Below the pieces are notes generated by a model, which worked only from the letters and a program-made list of their open reading frames with translations, was not told the DNA's origin and searched no databases. A stretch of DNA of 64,000 bases from Rhodeus uyekii (lineage: Eukaryota; Chordata; Actinopteri; Cypriniformes; Acheilognathidae): assembly GCA_037043235.1 (NCBI GenBank), contig JAWRVZ010000052.1:1363001-1427000 (forward strand), written 5' to 3'. Numbering within the stretch: the first letter of the stretch is position 1; every line of letters starts with the position of its first letter. The position numbers were made by a program, and so were the translations under genes. Positions 10,884-22,115 of this stretch are shown here, in pieces.

Positions 10884-11563
10884 GTCGTCAACATAGTTTA
10901 GGTCACGATAGTTCCTTGCAAGTGCAGCGGAGCTTAGAGCAGCGTCCACTCCTAGGTGAACGTGCGGGGCGAGAGCGCCAGACCAAAAAGGAAGCACCGA
11001 TACTGGTACGCCTTCCCCCCTGAATGCGAACCACAGGAACTTCCCACTGTGGAAGGATGGAGACGAGGGATTATACGTCTCTGATGTCGACCGTGCCGGA
11101 CCAGTTAGAGGACCTGATCTGTACTACGATCTGCTTGAGCATCATATCTCATTCATATTGAATTTTAGACGCATAACTGTGCGATTTAAGACGCAAATCC
11201 AGAATGGGCCGCAACCCTCCATCCTCCCTTGGAACTACGAAGTACCGGCTGTAAAACCCGGACTTGCTGTACACGAGGGGTACATACTTGATGGCCCCTT
11301 TCGCCAGCAAAGTGTCTACTTCTTGCTCCATGACCAGAGCCTGCTGGGCTTTTTTTTACCGTGCGCAGGACCCACTGAGAGATACCGGGTAGCCGTGACC
11401 ACGCAGCCCGGAACTCTACTAAGGGAACCAGCCTCCCGGGGCTGGTCTCTGGTACTGTGAACATATTCACCACTGAGCCGGGGATTCCGGATCTCGGGTG
11501 GAATGCTCTAGGACCCTCTATAGAGGGGGTGGTTTTCCCGTAGCGGGCTGACTGGAGCTGCAC
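10884..11563 (-). pseudogene. DIRS reverse transcriptase remnant
   Basis: Two frames carry it. At 11,563-11,300 GRLVPLVEFRAAWSRLPGIS leads in. At 11,331-11,149 come MEQEVDTLLAKGAIKYVPLV, SGFYSRYFVVPREDGG and LRPILDLR, the fingers/palm entry of DIRS reverse transcriptases. The catalytic box YVDD lies at 10,884-10,895, followed by an in-frame stop and then CPHIKELGLRLNTKKSVLSP. The palm between LRPILDLR and YVDD is short or lost and the frame shifts at least once. The enzyme would copy the element's RNA; here it is broken. Confidence 0.8.
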
Positions 11564-11684
11564 ATGGGAGACGCCACCTTGTTGCGGCTTAGCGTCAGGA
11601 CCGCTTCGTTTTAGCCTTCTTAGTGTTAAGGAAAACCCTCAAATCACCCTTTCCCGAAGACTGAACTGGACTTGTCGGCTTGGT

Positions 11685-12849
11685 TTACCGGAGGAAGTCG
11701 GGTAGCAACACTTTCCTTTTGAGCGGCCCTGTGTGCGGAGCTTTGAGACCGCGAATGATCAGCGGTCTCACGTGGAGGGCGGCGGGGAAGAACTTTACTG
11801 AACGCTGCCTGCTGTCGTGAAGACTCCTGAACTTGTCGCCAAACAAGCCCGAAGGGGACAGAGAGGCATCCAGCAGCACAAATTTATCTTTATCTTTCAT
11901 GGCCATAAATGTCTCTCCGTGGCCACCAGAGCTGCCATGGAGCGGCCGACAGAGTAGGCCGTCTCCCTAGTGGCCCGAAGAGACAAATCCACGGTCCGGC
12001 GCAGCTCTGCCACTGCCTCCGGACCGATACCACTGCCCTCGTTGAGGTCCCCAAGCAACTCTGCCTGATAGGTCTGCAGCAGTGCCGTAGTATGCAGGCA
12101 CGCAGCAGCCTGGCTCGAAGCAGAGTATGCTTATCCCACCAAAGACGATGTGACGCGCATCGGCTTGGTGGGAAGCGCCGGAGCTTTAGTACATAGTGTT
12201 GAGCCCCGACAAGATTCGTATACATAGCACTTAGCGGTGTATGAACTCTTTCGGAGGCTGGCCTTCTCCATGATCTAGATACCTTGGCATGGAGATCGGA
12301 AATAAAAGGCATAGCTCGGCGCGGGGGAGTGACGTGAGCAGGCAGGTAGCGCTCGTCCAAAATAATCTTTCTAAAACGAGCACTCCTGGTCTCCGCCGGC
12401 AAATCAATATCCAGACGTGAGACCGTTGCGCCACAACCTCCACTAGCTCCTCAAATGCCGGTGAGGAGGGTGGCGAATCCTCCCCAACCGAGTCGACACT
12501 AGCTAAATCCATGTCATCTGAACTAGATAAAGTTAGTGCCGCAGCCCCAGCACGATCGTCTCTCGGAGAGCACTCGTGACTGGGACCCGCCTCATCTCGT
12601 GAGGGCTGAGATAAGGGAGGACCCATCCCAGCCGCCACAGCGAGATCCATATGTGATCCCCATGACTGCGAGCGCTGCAAAACCTCGGCTGCTGCAAGCC
12701 ACTGAGAACACTAGCCTGAGCGGCCTCATTACAGACCGCCAGGCGGGAGCGGAGCGTATGCAAAGAGAACTTCTCACAGTCCTTACAGCCAGCGTTCTCA
12801 AGCGCTGACCGAGCGTGCTCCGCCCCCAGGCAGACAACGCACATTTCAT
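11685..12849 (-). pseudogene. DIRS gag-like remnant
   Basis: Pieces in three frames follow the order of fish DIRS gag proteins: an N-terminal Cys/His-rich part at 12,849-12,700 (CVVCLGAEHARSALENAGC), an acidic part at about 12,560-12,430 ending in EELVEVVAQ, then RKIILDERYLPAHVTPPRRA and the C-terminal LLDASLSPSGLFGDKF at about 11,870-11,820. Several frameshifts separate them. Assignment rests on order and position in the element; the function of DIRS gag is poorly known. Confidence 0.65.
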
Positions 12850-13040
12850 CTTGTGTATTTCATGTGTATCATGTGTATTTCAACGCACATACCATGTGTT
12901 TTACACATTTCATGTGTAATAACACAAGATTTAAATGTCTGCTCATCAGCCATACTTTCACACACAATTCCCTGATTTTTAAACTAGATTTCGTTTCTAA
13001 ATCACTCTCACACAGACACAGCACGCTGAAGACATTCAGA

Positions 13041-13206
13041 GCTGGCGCTTCCGGGTTTCGGACGCGCTTTATGCTCTTCCTCATGACGTCACCGCGTTGA
13101 CATTCACACGCGTTCGTCTCTCATTGGTTGCACAGATCTTCACGTGACTGACGCAAGGCTATTTCGCCTAGCGCTTTGACGCAGCTCGAGTTCCCTGAAA
13201 GGGAAC
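13041..13206. repeat. DIRS right inverted terminal repeat
   Basis: Reverse complement of 8,334-8,505. Runs from GCTGGCGCTTCCGGGTTTCG to TTCCCTGAAAGGGAAC. The stop at 13,206 agrees with the junction in the internal complementary region. Confidence 0.85.
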
Positions 13207-13754
13207 TGGACCGACTAGGCTAGGCTGAACTGGACAATCCATGAAATATACGAGGCACAGGCAAGACTGATAAACGACGACGACATGACACAGAGCAGCA
13301 AACACGAAGGGATTAAATAGACACAGGACAAATCAAAGTATAACAGGGGAACAAGACGGGCAGGATTACACAATTACAAGACACAAACATGCAACCAATG
13401 AGAACGTGCATCGCCACCTGTGCACATGAAACAAAAGACCGCAGAGCTCGAAACCATGCCCACTCACATGACGTAGAGCGCAGGAGGACGAGCAAACACT
13501 TGTCTCATCCATTCATAACAAGGACGAACACAGGGGTCATGCATGTCCGAATCATGACACAAAACCGAAACTGAACAAGACCTGTCTCGGGATCGGACCT
13601 GTCTCGGGATGTCTCGGGATCGGACATCATAACGTGCACATAAGACGCTACACAGACAAGAGAGCGCGTGACTCAACACTCGAAGCCACGCACTCCCACA
13701 AAACACGAGACATTACGGTAGTGTCAGAGCTCTGCCACAACACCAAGAAATGAC

Positions 13755-14045
13755 TAGGCTGAGCCTGGTTTCTCCCAAGGTTTTTTCTCCAGTCTGTTCT
13801 TCATTCATTACTTCACCTGCCGGAGTTTTGGTTCCTTGCCGCTGTCGCCTATGGCTTGCTCAGTTGGGGAAACTTAACACTTAAAATTCATCAATTGTAT
13901 TGATTTGCCTGCTCTTTTGGGGCTGCTATTCAGCCAAACAAACTTTGTTTATATTTTTTTTCCTGTGACCACTGTAAAGCTGCTTTGAAACAATCTACAT
14001 TGTAAAAAGCGCTATATAAATAAAGGTGACTTGACTTGACTTGAC
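13755..14045 (+). mobile_element. LINE 3'-tail-type insertion in LTR family 1
   Basis: Contains TTCTCCCAAGGTTTTTTCTC, TTCCTTGCCGCTGTCGCCTA and ends in GCGCTATATAAATAAAGGTG followed by (ACTTG)n. This is a widespread teleost repeat that looks like the 3' untranslated end of a LINE. It interrupts the LTR between AAATGACTAG and ACCGAATGTC. No coding sequence is present. Confidence 0.65.
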
Positions 14046-14062
14046 CGAATGTCGCAGGGTTT

Positions 14063-15643
14063 TGCTTTGGGGTGTCTGTTTGGCACACACACCTTCCTCA
14101 AGCCCTTCTGCCCCATCCAGATAACAGCTGCCACCTGCTTACTAACTAGTAATCAATCCCAGCATGTCCGTTGGACAGCACCAAGAGCGGCAGGTGTTTT
14201 TATTACATTCTGACCGAGGAAAAAGCAGCTTATTCGAGCAAATATTCAGCCCATAATCAAACACACTCGCTGCAATTAAATACACACGCTGCAAGTGCTT
14301 GAACAGCACCAAAATCACACAAATGAGCACAAAAGCACATGCACACAGGCTTAAAGTTATCCGTCACGGCTTGCCGTAATAATGGGATTTCCCTGCTGAC
14401 CTAGAATCCTCTTCCTGGCAAGCAGAAGCGGAGATCCCAACGCCTCCGCCAATGCTCATCTCGGGACGTGTGCTGTCAGTTTTTGCCCTCTCTCTCTCCT
14501 GTATGTTTAGCTTGTTGGCACGCCGATCTCTTTAATAATTTGAATGATTAATTTGTGCTTGGGGAAAGCAAGCAATGCTTGAAGGAATTCTAATATTGAC
14601 TATCCACTCCAGATTTAGAGTCTAATTTGCTGTTGAAAGGGCCCGAGGGATTGTTAGCATATGCAATGTTTTGGGGGAAGCCGAACAATTACTTGCATTA
14701 AATTGTACACACGTAAGAGTCAACATGAAATCAAATGTTCCCTATTTTCTTGTGCTCTTCAATCAACTTGGACTGAATTTGTTTTGGTTTTTTATAATTT
14801 ATTGCATTGTGAAACTTGGTAAAGGTTTTGGCACTTGCTATGTGAAAAAAAGGACAGGTACCACATTACAAATGACTGGGAAACAAATATCTTCTGGTGG
14901 AAAGATTTGGTACCGGCTCGGTTTTTGAGATCTCATCCTCAAACTTTGAACACCTCTTTACAGTGTAAATTTTTCTGATCATTTTAGAGTGAAACATGTT
15001 TTGGAAATTAATATTTCATATAAAACTTGAAAATAGCATATTTCAAAACAATAAACATAAAATGTTACAACTTTGTTCAAGTGACGTTTTTTTTAACTCT
15101 TCACTTCAGCAATCTACCCAGAGTTTCTTCTTTAAAAATAGACAAAACTTAAGTCTGTGATCCAAAGCATTTATGACATTAAATTAAATTAATGTTCAGG
15201 TCTATTGCTTAAAAAGCAAATCAATTGATTATAGCCACAAATGATCAGAAATGTATCTTATTTTTGGCATTAAACATGAGCAGCAAATTGTATATTTTTG
15301 CACAGTTTGAGCCTCTGAATAAATGTTTTCTTTTCCCGTCATGTATTTCTTTCCTGTATGAGATTATATGAGCCATAAAAGCATGATGTGTCAAATATGA
15401 AACTTAACAAAAACATAAAAAAAAAAATAGGATTAATCAAAAGGTGATATTTATTACTAATATTTAATATGTCAGACTTATTATGTTGACAGAGTAACTG
15501 TTACATGGATGAACCTGAAAAGGAAGATTTTCAGGTCAATTAATTTTTTAATTTTTTACAAAAAATTTTTTCACAATAAATAATACTTTCGCATTCATTA
15601 AATGTGTTCAAAAACAAGTTTGGTTAACATCTTTCAGTATATT
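14063..15643. other. No gene recognised; possible unique noncoding block
   Basis: 14,100-14,700 is of balanced composition with no match to the repeats seen elsewhere in this window; it might be conserved noncoding DNA of the arhgap26 first intron, but this cannot be shown from one sequence. 14,930-15,640 is AT-rich with nothing recognisable. Confidence 0.35.
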
Positions 15644-15965
15644 TGTCACACATCCGGGTCCCTTCTGTGTATCTGTCATGTCCTTCCTGCAGTTGTCTGT
15701 GTCTAATCACTAATCATTAGTCTCGTCAGCTGTTCGTCATTCCGTGTTTGTTATTTAATCCTCTCGTGTTTCCCTTGTCCTTGTCAGATGTTGACGTTAC
15801 GTGTGTGTAGATGTTCCGAGTTTTTGCACCGCTACTTGCCGTTTTCAGTTTGTTCCAAGTCTTCTGTTTCTCGTGTTTAGGAATAAAGAGAGTTTGAGTT
15901 TGGAACCTGCATCTCCTCGTCTTCCTCTCCGCATCGCACACGGAGTATATATTATAGTTTTGACA
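15644..15965 (+). mobile_element. Probable solo LTR (322 bp), LTR family 2
   Basis: Starts TGTCACACATCCGGGTC and ends TTTTGACA, giving short inverted TG...CA ends. An AATAAA signal lies at about 15,882 followed by a GT/T-rich stretch and CTGCATCTCCTCG. The flanks ATATT and ATAGT could be a decayed 5-bp duplication. No internal region adjoins. Family unknown. Confidence 0.55.
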
Positions 15966-16813
15966 ATAGTTATTCATTCATTAATTTATTGTGAGAGGGT
16001 CTGAAATAAAAACAAATGCCTGCAAGTTAAAGAATGACTCACGTTGGATGTAACACTTCAATGTTTTTTATCCCAGTATTTCGTAATGCGCATTTATAAA
16101 GGTGTAAACTGTGAATATCCAGAGAGCCTACAACCTCCTCTGCTTGCAAATAGTACTTGGGTACTTTGACATGTAACGCCAACTAGTAACCCATGAAAGT
16201 ACCCCATGCACATTAATGTCCGAGATTCGTCACAGTTTCCCCATTCATAATGGGAGCTGACGGAAAGAGGTCATGGAGTCACCTCGCGAACCTGTCAGCC
16301 GGAATAACGGATGCAGCTCTTTCAGGTCAAGTGTCATACAGATTCAGCTAAAGCTCTGAGCCAGGTGCAGGAATGCTGTTTACACCCAGTCATTTTATTG
16401 GATTAAATGACTCGTTTTAAATAGCTCATAATGACTCCTTTTGTATTCCAGCTGGGCCAGAATACTGTCCTTCTCTGTTGCAAATGCTGCCAGACTGTAA
16501 TGAGGTTATGGCAAAGTTAGCAAAATATGACGAGATTACACGCCTGCAGAAGCATAACTGATCTTTATCACGTGTCATAGATGTTGAATGAAGTGCTAAA
16601 CGAATCCTCATACAATTTATATCAACTGGGAAAACCAGCCGTTTGCATGCTTGTTTGTTTCTGCTTAGTGCTATCCTAACTTTGTATCAATGTACGTTTT
16701 TATTTATCTAATTCAATCAGTATATTTGCTTGAAACCTACATTCGATAAAAGATAAAAGAAAACATGTTTGACTTGATTTGTCCTTTTGAATTTTCTAGA
16801 TGCAACGCATAAT
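15966..16813. other. Unassigned
   Basis: No exon, RNA or named repeat recognised. Confidence 0.4.
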
Positions 16814-17256
16814 TTAAAGGGTTAATTCACCCAAAAATTTAAATCCTGCCATCATTTACTCTCCCTCATGTCGTTTCAATCCTGTAAGACTTTCATTCAT
16901 CTTCAGAACAGAAATTGGGATACTTTTAATGAAATCTGAGATTGGAGAGTCACGTTTGAGCTTCAGCAAGAGCCAAGTCAAAGTAAGTACGGCTTGAGCT
17001 TCTGTTTATGTTCACTAATCAATGTTTATATGTGAATAAAATCCTAAATTAAATCTGTTCATCATATAATGCAGAGTCTCTTTAGAAAATTAAATTTACA
17101 ATCTCTTTATAAACCTCTTTGAAGTGTAAAAGGTGTAGTGAATGAAGGGACAGAAATCTCTCAGATTTCCTTAAAAATATCTTAATTTGTTCCGAAGATG
17201 AACGAAAGTCTTACAGGTTTAGAATGACATGACAGATTTTAAAACTATCCCTTTAA
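16814..17256. mobile_element. TTAA-flanked palindromic MITE, full length
   Basis: Begins TTAAAGGGTTAATTCACCCA and ends AAACTATCCCTTTAA. The two halves are partly complementary: AAGACTTTCATTCATCTTC on the left against GAAGATGAACGAAAGTCTT on the right. About 443 bp, no gene. The TTAA at each end fits the TTAA-target group of cyprinid MITEs. The other copy at 3,336-4,573 is interrupted. Confidence 0.75.
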
Positions 17257-17645
17257 GAGAATAATTAAATTTCATGCCCACATTCTTAATTCTGTTTTAA
17301 CGTTCTGTGATGTTACATTTCCACAAGGCATCTTTACATTCCCCATGAACAGAATAATCTAGCGGTTCATTTATCATTCATGTGACTGAAACACTGTTGC
17401 CTTCTATAGCTTTTAGCAACTATAACTGTACCCTATTGATTGAATGTTGCACTATGTGGAGGAAAAGTTGAGAAATAACTATACAACAACACAAATCTTG
17501 AAAACTTGCATTGAATGAGCCGTATCTAGAAACCTGAACTCACACATGCACAGGCATCTACCTAATATACTGACAAACCTTTATGGTAAACTAAAATGTA
17601 CTGTGTAATTTCTATTGAAACATGCATGCAATGTAATTAAAAATA

Positions 17646-18666
17646 CAGTGGAGTTCGGTTATGTCAATGGCCTCGTTGAGAAAAAAGCGTTGAGATAACT
17701 GTTTAGCGAGATAACCCAGTGGTCCCCAACCTTTTTTGTGCCGCGGATTGTTGAAACACACCTCCTCACCGCCAAAGCTTCAGCTCACGGACCGGTCTGG
17801 GGGTTGGGGACCACTGAGATAACCAACATCCAATATGTCTATGTATTAGATGAAGCGATCGGCATGCTATAAAAATGTACATACACTGTATATGTTTGCT
17901 AACAGCAAAAGGCATATGTGCAGCAACTAACAGCAGAGATTTACCAGTATACAATAAAACCACCTTCAATTCTCCATACAAACCTTTCATTATATTCTCC
18001 AACATTGCAAACACAATTTTGCTCACAGCGTAAACAGTCATAACATATTCGTGAGGTCATCACACTGTACTAGATTGCTTTCTTGCGTTCTGCCTGTCTA
18101 ATGTGCTTTCTCAACAAATTCGGCTTCGTCCCGTCTTTTAACAACCGGGTTCTTCAATCCGCAGCGGCGCTGAGCAGAGCGCACGTCAGAACAGAAACAG
18201 GATGTGTGTGTGTGTGTTCGTTCATCTAAGCCTCATACTCATTGGTCGTTACCGCTCGTTACTGACCAATGTCAAAATATTTGAGAAGACCAATCAAATC
18301 AGAGAAGGCGGGCTTTATGTGCACACAGAAGCGGATGAGGTTTTGGGACAGGGGTGTGACCCACGGCAGCTCTGGTAAGAACGTGAATGTGCTTTCACTT
18401 CAGTGAGTGCTGCTGTGAGTAAAGCGTCACTGACAGAGCGACTATATGGACCGCAATCCACGTGAAACGCAAACTCAGCGCATACGCAGTGAACTAGGTG
18501 CATACCATGATGACTCACGAGATAACCATGTGAAGTGGTGAATTTGTCCGAGATATTTGCTCGAGATATTAGTGTTCGGCGACAAATAGGGAGTTTGGCG
18601 GTTCCAAAATGTAGACATAATAGGATTGGTGAGTTAACCATGACTCGAGATAAGTGAACTCCACTG
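17646..18666. mobile_element. TA-flanked DNA element, family A, copy 1
   Basis: Starts CAGTGGAGTTCGGTTATGTC and ends GATAAGTGAACTCCACTG, with a TA dinucleotide on both sides (17,644-45; 18,667-68). The terminal inverted repeat CAGTGGAGTT and the TA target fit a nonautonomous Tc1/mariner or pogo-like element. No transposase frame. It contains the hAT-like insertion at 17,717-17,816. Sister copies are at 27,177-32,815 and 36,170-36,945. Confidence 0.75.
17717..17816. mobile_element. hAT-like MITE (100 bp) with 8-bp target duplication
   Basis: Inverted ends CAGTGGTCCCCAACC and GGTTGGGGACCACTG, flanked on both sides by AGATAACC (17,709-16 and 17,817-24). An exact 8-bp duplication is characteristic of hAT transposition. 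It interrupts family A copy 1. Confidence 0.85.
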
Positions 18667-18689
18667 TATTTGTAATTACACATTTGTAA

Positions 18690-19260
18690 TGATGAAGTTA
18701 CAATTTACAGTTACACTTTATTTTAAGGTGTTTTTGTACACTATAGCTGTACATTTAAGTACTGAGTAATATTAAGTAACTATATGCACTTACTAAAGGG
18801 TAAATGTTAGGGTTTGGTTTAGTTGAGGGTTAGTCGTATGCAACTATGCATAATTTATTGCTATAGTAACTGCATGTTATGTAACAATGGCACTAAAATA
18901 AATACTTACCCAAATTACTAACTTTAAACATAAAAGTTAATAAGACACTATAGTTTAAATTAGTATGTTAGTCAGCAACACATCAAATTAAGTGTACATA
19001 TTTAAAGTTAATAAAATGATGACTTAAAATGACTTAAAAGTAAAAGTTTTATTTTGATATTGCTAAGTGTACTTCTTAAAAGTATACTTAATTGTGTTAA
19101 CAAAAAAACTTAGTAATGAACGTGTCTGTCTTTAAGTACAGTTAAGTGGAGTTATATTTCATTGATATCATGCTTGCAAGTACAGTTAAAAAACAAATAA
19201 TTGTAAGATTTGATGTACACTACAAGTGCACATTCAATTACAATTAAATGCTCTTCTTTT
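18690..19260. repeat. AT-rich teleost dispersed repeat
   Basis: Starts TTACACTTTATTTTAAGGTG and continues with ACATTTAAGTACTGAG and AAATGTTAGGGTTTGGTT, then several AAGTACACTTAA-like motifs. This opening is common in cyprinid genomes. A similar AAGTACACTTAAG cluster appears at 45,985-46,130. No coding sequence. Confidence 0.5.
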
Positions 19261-19961
19261 TCGCAAAGGATAAGATCTTTTTACATAAACTGGAATATTT
19301 TTACGAATTTTCCTTTGGCTAAACCATGCATGCATCACCGACTGTTGCTCATGCTGTTTTGAGCACTTTATGGTTTTCCTGTTGCAGACCAGACTTCAGT
19401 TTCATTGTTGCAGTAGCGTGTTAAAAATGGCAGAAGTCAACACAGCCCAGTGAGGGAAGCGTGCTGCGCTACTGTACTGTACAGTTTTCTTTTTTTAGTG
19501 TGACCTCCAAACCTCTTTTTAACTCTCTGGGTGCTGTGTCAGCATCGGTCATGGCAAAAACCTGAATCCCTAAAGTAGGATTTCGTCGTAGGACAAGGAA
19601 GAGAGAAATCTTCCTGACTTTGTTGGGAACCTCTTTGTTGGGTTGCTAGGAGACTGGAGCTATGTGGCCAAGCACTGCAGCGAGAACAGGACGGGGAGGG
19701 TGAAGAATAGATATGGGACAGGCCAAAGGACGGAAGAGTAAAAAGAATGAAAAGATGGGGGGATGGCATGCAAGAAAAGACTCTATTGAGTCAAACTCCT
19801 TATTTGTTTGTTTTCCATCTCCAGTCTAAGGGAAGTCCATTTAATGGCTCTTAAATGTCTTTGCTGCCAGACACACAGACAGTCATGGCTGTGTTTCTAA
19901 TCTTATGTTTTAATAATCTTTTGCTGTGCTTTAATGCTATGCACTTATTTTGATGTGCGGA
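19261..19961. other. Unassigned
   Basis: No gene or repeat recognised; the open frames are not supported by splice signals or similarity. Confidence 0.4.
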
Positions 19962-20810
19962 CTAACATACTAAAGCACATAAAAAGTACATTATGATTTC
20001 AACTGTAGTGTTTTTTGAGATCGGCCACTTTATATAAATACATCTTGCTAACACAGGGTTGTACTGCCGTTTTCCTTCACAACTGCCTTCATTATTTGTG
20101 GCATTGATTATGATGTTGGAAACTTCCTTTGAGATTTTGGTCCATATTGACCTGATCGCATCATGCAGTTGCTGAAGGTTTGTCGGCCGCTCATCCATGA
20201 AGCGAGTCTTCCATTCCAACACATCCAAAAGCTGCTCTATTGAATTGAGATCTGGTGACCGTGGAGACCATTTTCATATAATTAACTCAAATCCAGTTTT
20301 AGATGATTTGAGCTTTGTAACATGGCAGGTTATAAGTGGCCATCAGAAGATGGGTGTACTGTGGTCATAAAGGGATGGACATGGTCAATAACAATTCTCA
20401 GGCTGTGGCATTTAAATGATGCTCAATTGATACTAAGGGACCCAAAGTGTGCCAAGAAAATGTCCCTCACACATTACACTACCAGCAACAGACTGAACTG
20501 CTTATATAAGGCGCGGTGGATCCATGCTTTCCATATCATCTGAACGTAACAGCAGACTCATCAGCCATGTTTTTTTCGTCTGTTGTCCAATTTTGGCCTC
20601 AGTTTGCTGTTCTTATTTTACAAGAGTGGCAGCATTGTGTCTTCTGCTGCTGTAGCTCATCTGCTTCAAGGTTGGATGTGTTGCGTGCTCAAAGATGCTC
20701 TTCTGCAGACCTTGGTTGTAACAAGTAGTTATTTGATTTACTGTTGCCTTTCTATCAGCTGAGCCTTTCTGACGTCAACAAAGCATTTTCACCCACAGAA
20801 CTGTGTGAAA
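19962..20810 (-). pseudogene. Degenerate Tc1-like transposon copy 1
   Basis: On the minus strand 20,268-20,130 encodes SPRSPDLNSIEQLLDVLEW and PTNLQQLHDAIRSIWTKIS, the C-terminal transposase segment with the SPDLNPIE-type box that holds the final catalytic acidic residue of Tc1/mariner enzymes. The remaining sequence up to about 20,810, with TGGGTGTACTGTGGTCATAA and AAGATGCTCTTCTGCAGACC, follows a Tc1-like element common in ray-finned fish, but with many indels and stops. Inactive. Confidence 0.7.
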
Positions 20811-20929
20811 ACTGGAAGAAAGGTGAATCTCAGTTTGAACTTCAGCAGATTTTCTTGACCTTGTCTTATATGATTACATGACAATGATATGAGTTTTTAG
20901 TTGAAAATGGTTGTGTTGAGCCCTAAGTA

Positions 20930-21480
20930 ATAATAATAATACATTTTATTCAAGGACACCTTACATGCAAATAAAACAAACATTTACAAGCAACAAAAAG
21001 AGTAAATAAAAACCAACACTGCCTAAAGAGATGCATTTTCATACAAGATTTAAAAATAGAGAGAGAGTCATTGTTACGGATGTCCTGAGGAAGCATCTCA
21101 GTTCCACAGGTGAGCAGCAGCGCAGCTAAAAGCTTGAGATCCCATGGAAACCAGACGTATGCGAGGAGAAACTAAAGGAAGTTCAGATGAGGATCGAAGG
21201 GTTTGAGAGGAAGTATGTGTTGAGATCAGTTAGATATGATGGAGCCAGATTATGCAAAGTCTTATAAACGAGAAGCAATATTTTAAATTCAGTACATTGT
21301 TTCACAGGAAGCCAGTGCATTTGTTTGAGAACAGGAGATGTGCGTTCCAGTTTAGCTGTTCTAGTAATTAATCAAACTGTAAATTGTGTAAAGGTACATA
21401 AAAGAGAGCATTGCAGTAATTAATATGGGAAGTGACTAGAGCGTGAATCATGATGGCAGTGCTCCTCCATGCATTAATTT
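20930..21480 (-). pseudogene. L2/CR1-group LINE 3' fragment
   Basis: Minus-strand translation near 21,320-21,190 gives HWLPVKQ, FKILLLVYKTLHNLAPSYL and TDLNTYFL, the C-terminal tail of LINE polymerases. A 3' untranslated part follows down to the (TAA)n-like tail at 20,930. Upstream sequence to about 21,480 is more degraded. No catalytic domain. Confidence 0.6.
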
Positions 21481-21629
21481 GGGGAACTGAGTATGTTTTA
21501 AATGTATTAAATTGCTTTTTTATTAAAAACTTTTTTGATGTAAAAATTAAACAAAAATAAATTGGATCAGTGCTTTTGTTTAATGTGAAAAAAATGCAAC
21601 CAATACTACTGAAAAACAAGGCGAACTTG

Positions 21630-22115
21630 TTCAAGCTTAGTTCAAGCACCCTTTGATTTTATTACAGCTCTGAGTGAGTTTGGATAGAAGGCTTTCAGCT
21701 TGTATAGGGATATTCTCCCACTCTTTTTTGCAAAAAACGTTCCAAATCGGAGAAACTGCAAAGATATCTTCTGTTTGTTGAAGCAGTTCTTCTGTTGATT
21801 TAGATGTGGGTTTTGGATCATTATCATGCTGAAAGACACCTTCGCCAAAGCTCCAGTTACAGCTGAAGAAAAGCAGCCCCAAAACATGATCCTGCTACCA
21901 ACATGCTTCACTGCGGCTGTGTTGTACTTTTGCTTATGTGCTGTGTTGTTTTAGCACCAAACATAACTTTTACCATTTTTGACAAAAAATGTAATCTTGG
22001 TCTCATCAGACCATAACTTGGTTTAAGAAGTCTGGATATATAGTTTAGCCAGGCTTGGGTGTTCCTTTTAGTTGGAAAAGACTTGCAACCGCCCCTCACT
22101 GAACACCTCTCTCTT
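21630..22115 (-). pseudogene. Degenerate Tc1-like transposon copy 2
   Basis: Overlapping frames contain GSRIMFWGCFSSAVTGALAK and FQHDNDPKPTSKSTEELLQQ, which correspond to the core of Tc1 transposases (the D-N-D-P-K-H-T-S box; His is Pro here). Stops and frameshifts are present, and the terminal repeats were not identified. Differs from copy 1 and is a separate family. Confidence 0.75.

Larger units (their letters stand above)
8303..13206 (-). mobile_element. DIRS-type (tyrosine recombinase) retrotransposon, degenerate
   Basis: Sense is the minus strand. In order from 13,206 down: right inverted terminal repeat, gag-like remnant (12,849-11,685), reverse transcriptase (11,563-10,884, including a YVDD box), RNase H-like segments (10,805-9,125, amplified), tyrosine recombinase C-terminus (8,910-8,686), internal complementary region (about 8,549-8,655) and left inverted terminal repeat. 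This order, split inverted repeats and an internal region complementary to both element ends are hallmarks of DIRS elements, which integrate through a circular intermediate and normally leave no target duplication. Frameshifts, stops, a missing stretch between RNase H and recombinase, and an inserted LINE make it inactive. Confidence 0.85.
8182..14062 (-). mobile_element. LTR family 1 copy, split by a DIRS element and a LINE tail
   Basis: On the minus strand this matches the solo LTR at 3,725-4,457. Its 3' end is at 8,182-8,302 (complement of the region with the polyadenylation signal), and the rest resumes at 13,207, for example GGGATTAAATAGACACAGGA and the run to GAGACATTACGGTAGTGTCAGAGC. 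The DIRS element at 8,303-13,206 sits between these halves. A second insertion (about 13,755-14,045) separates AAATGACTAG from ACCGAATGTCGCAG near the LTR's 5' end. The outermost few bases at 14,062 have decayed, and no clear target duplication remains. Confidence 0.65.

Noticed and set aside
11890..12402. 170-codon frame as a host gene
   Set aside because: Its first part matches the DIRS gag remnant (HVTPPRRAMPFISDLHAKVS) and the rest is out of frame, so it is part of the mobile element.
18315..18683. 122-codon minus-strand frame
   Set aside because: It lies in family A copy 1 and has no similarity to a transposase or any other protein I know.
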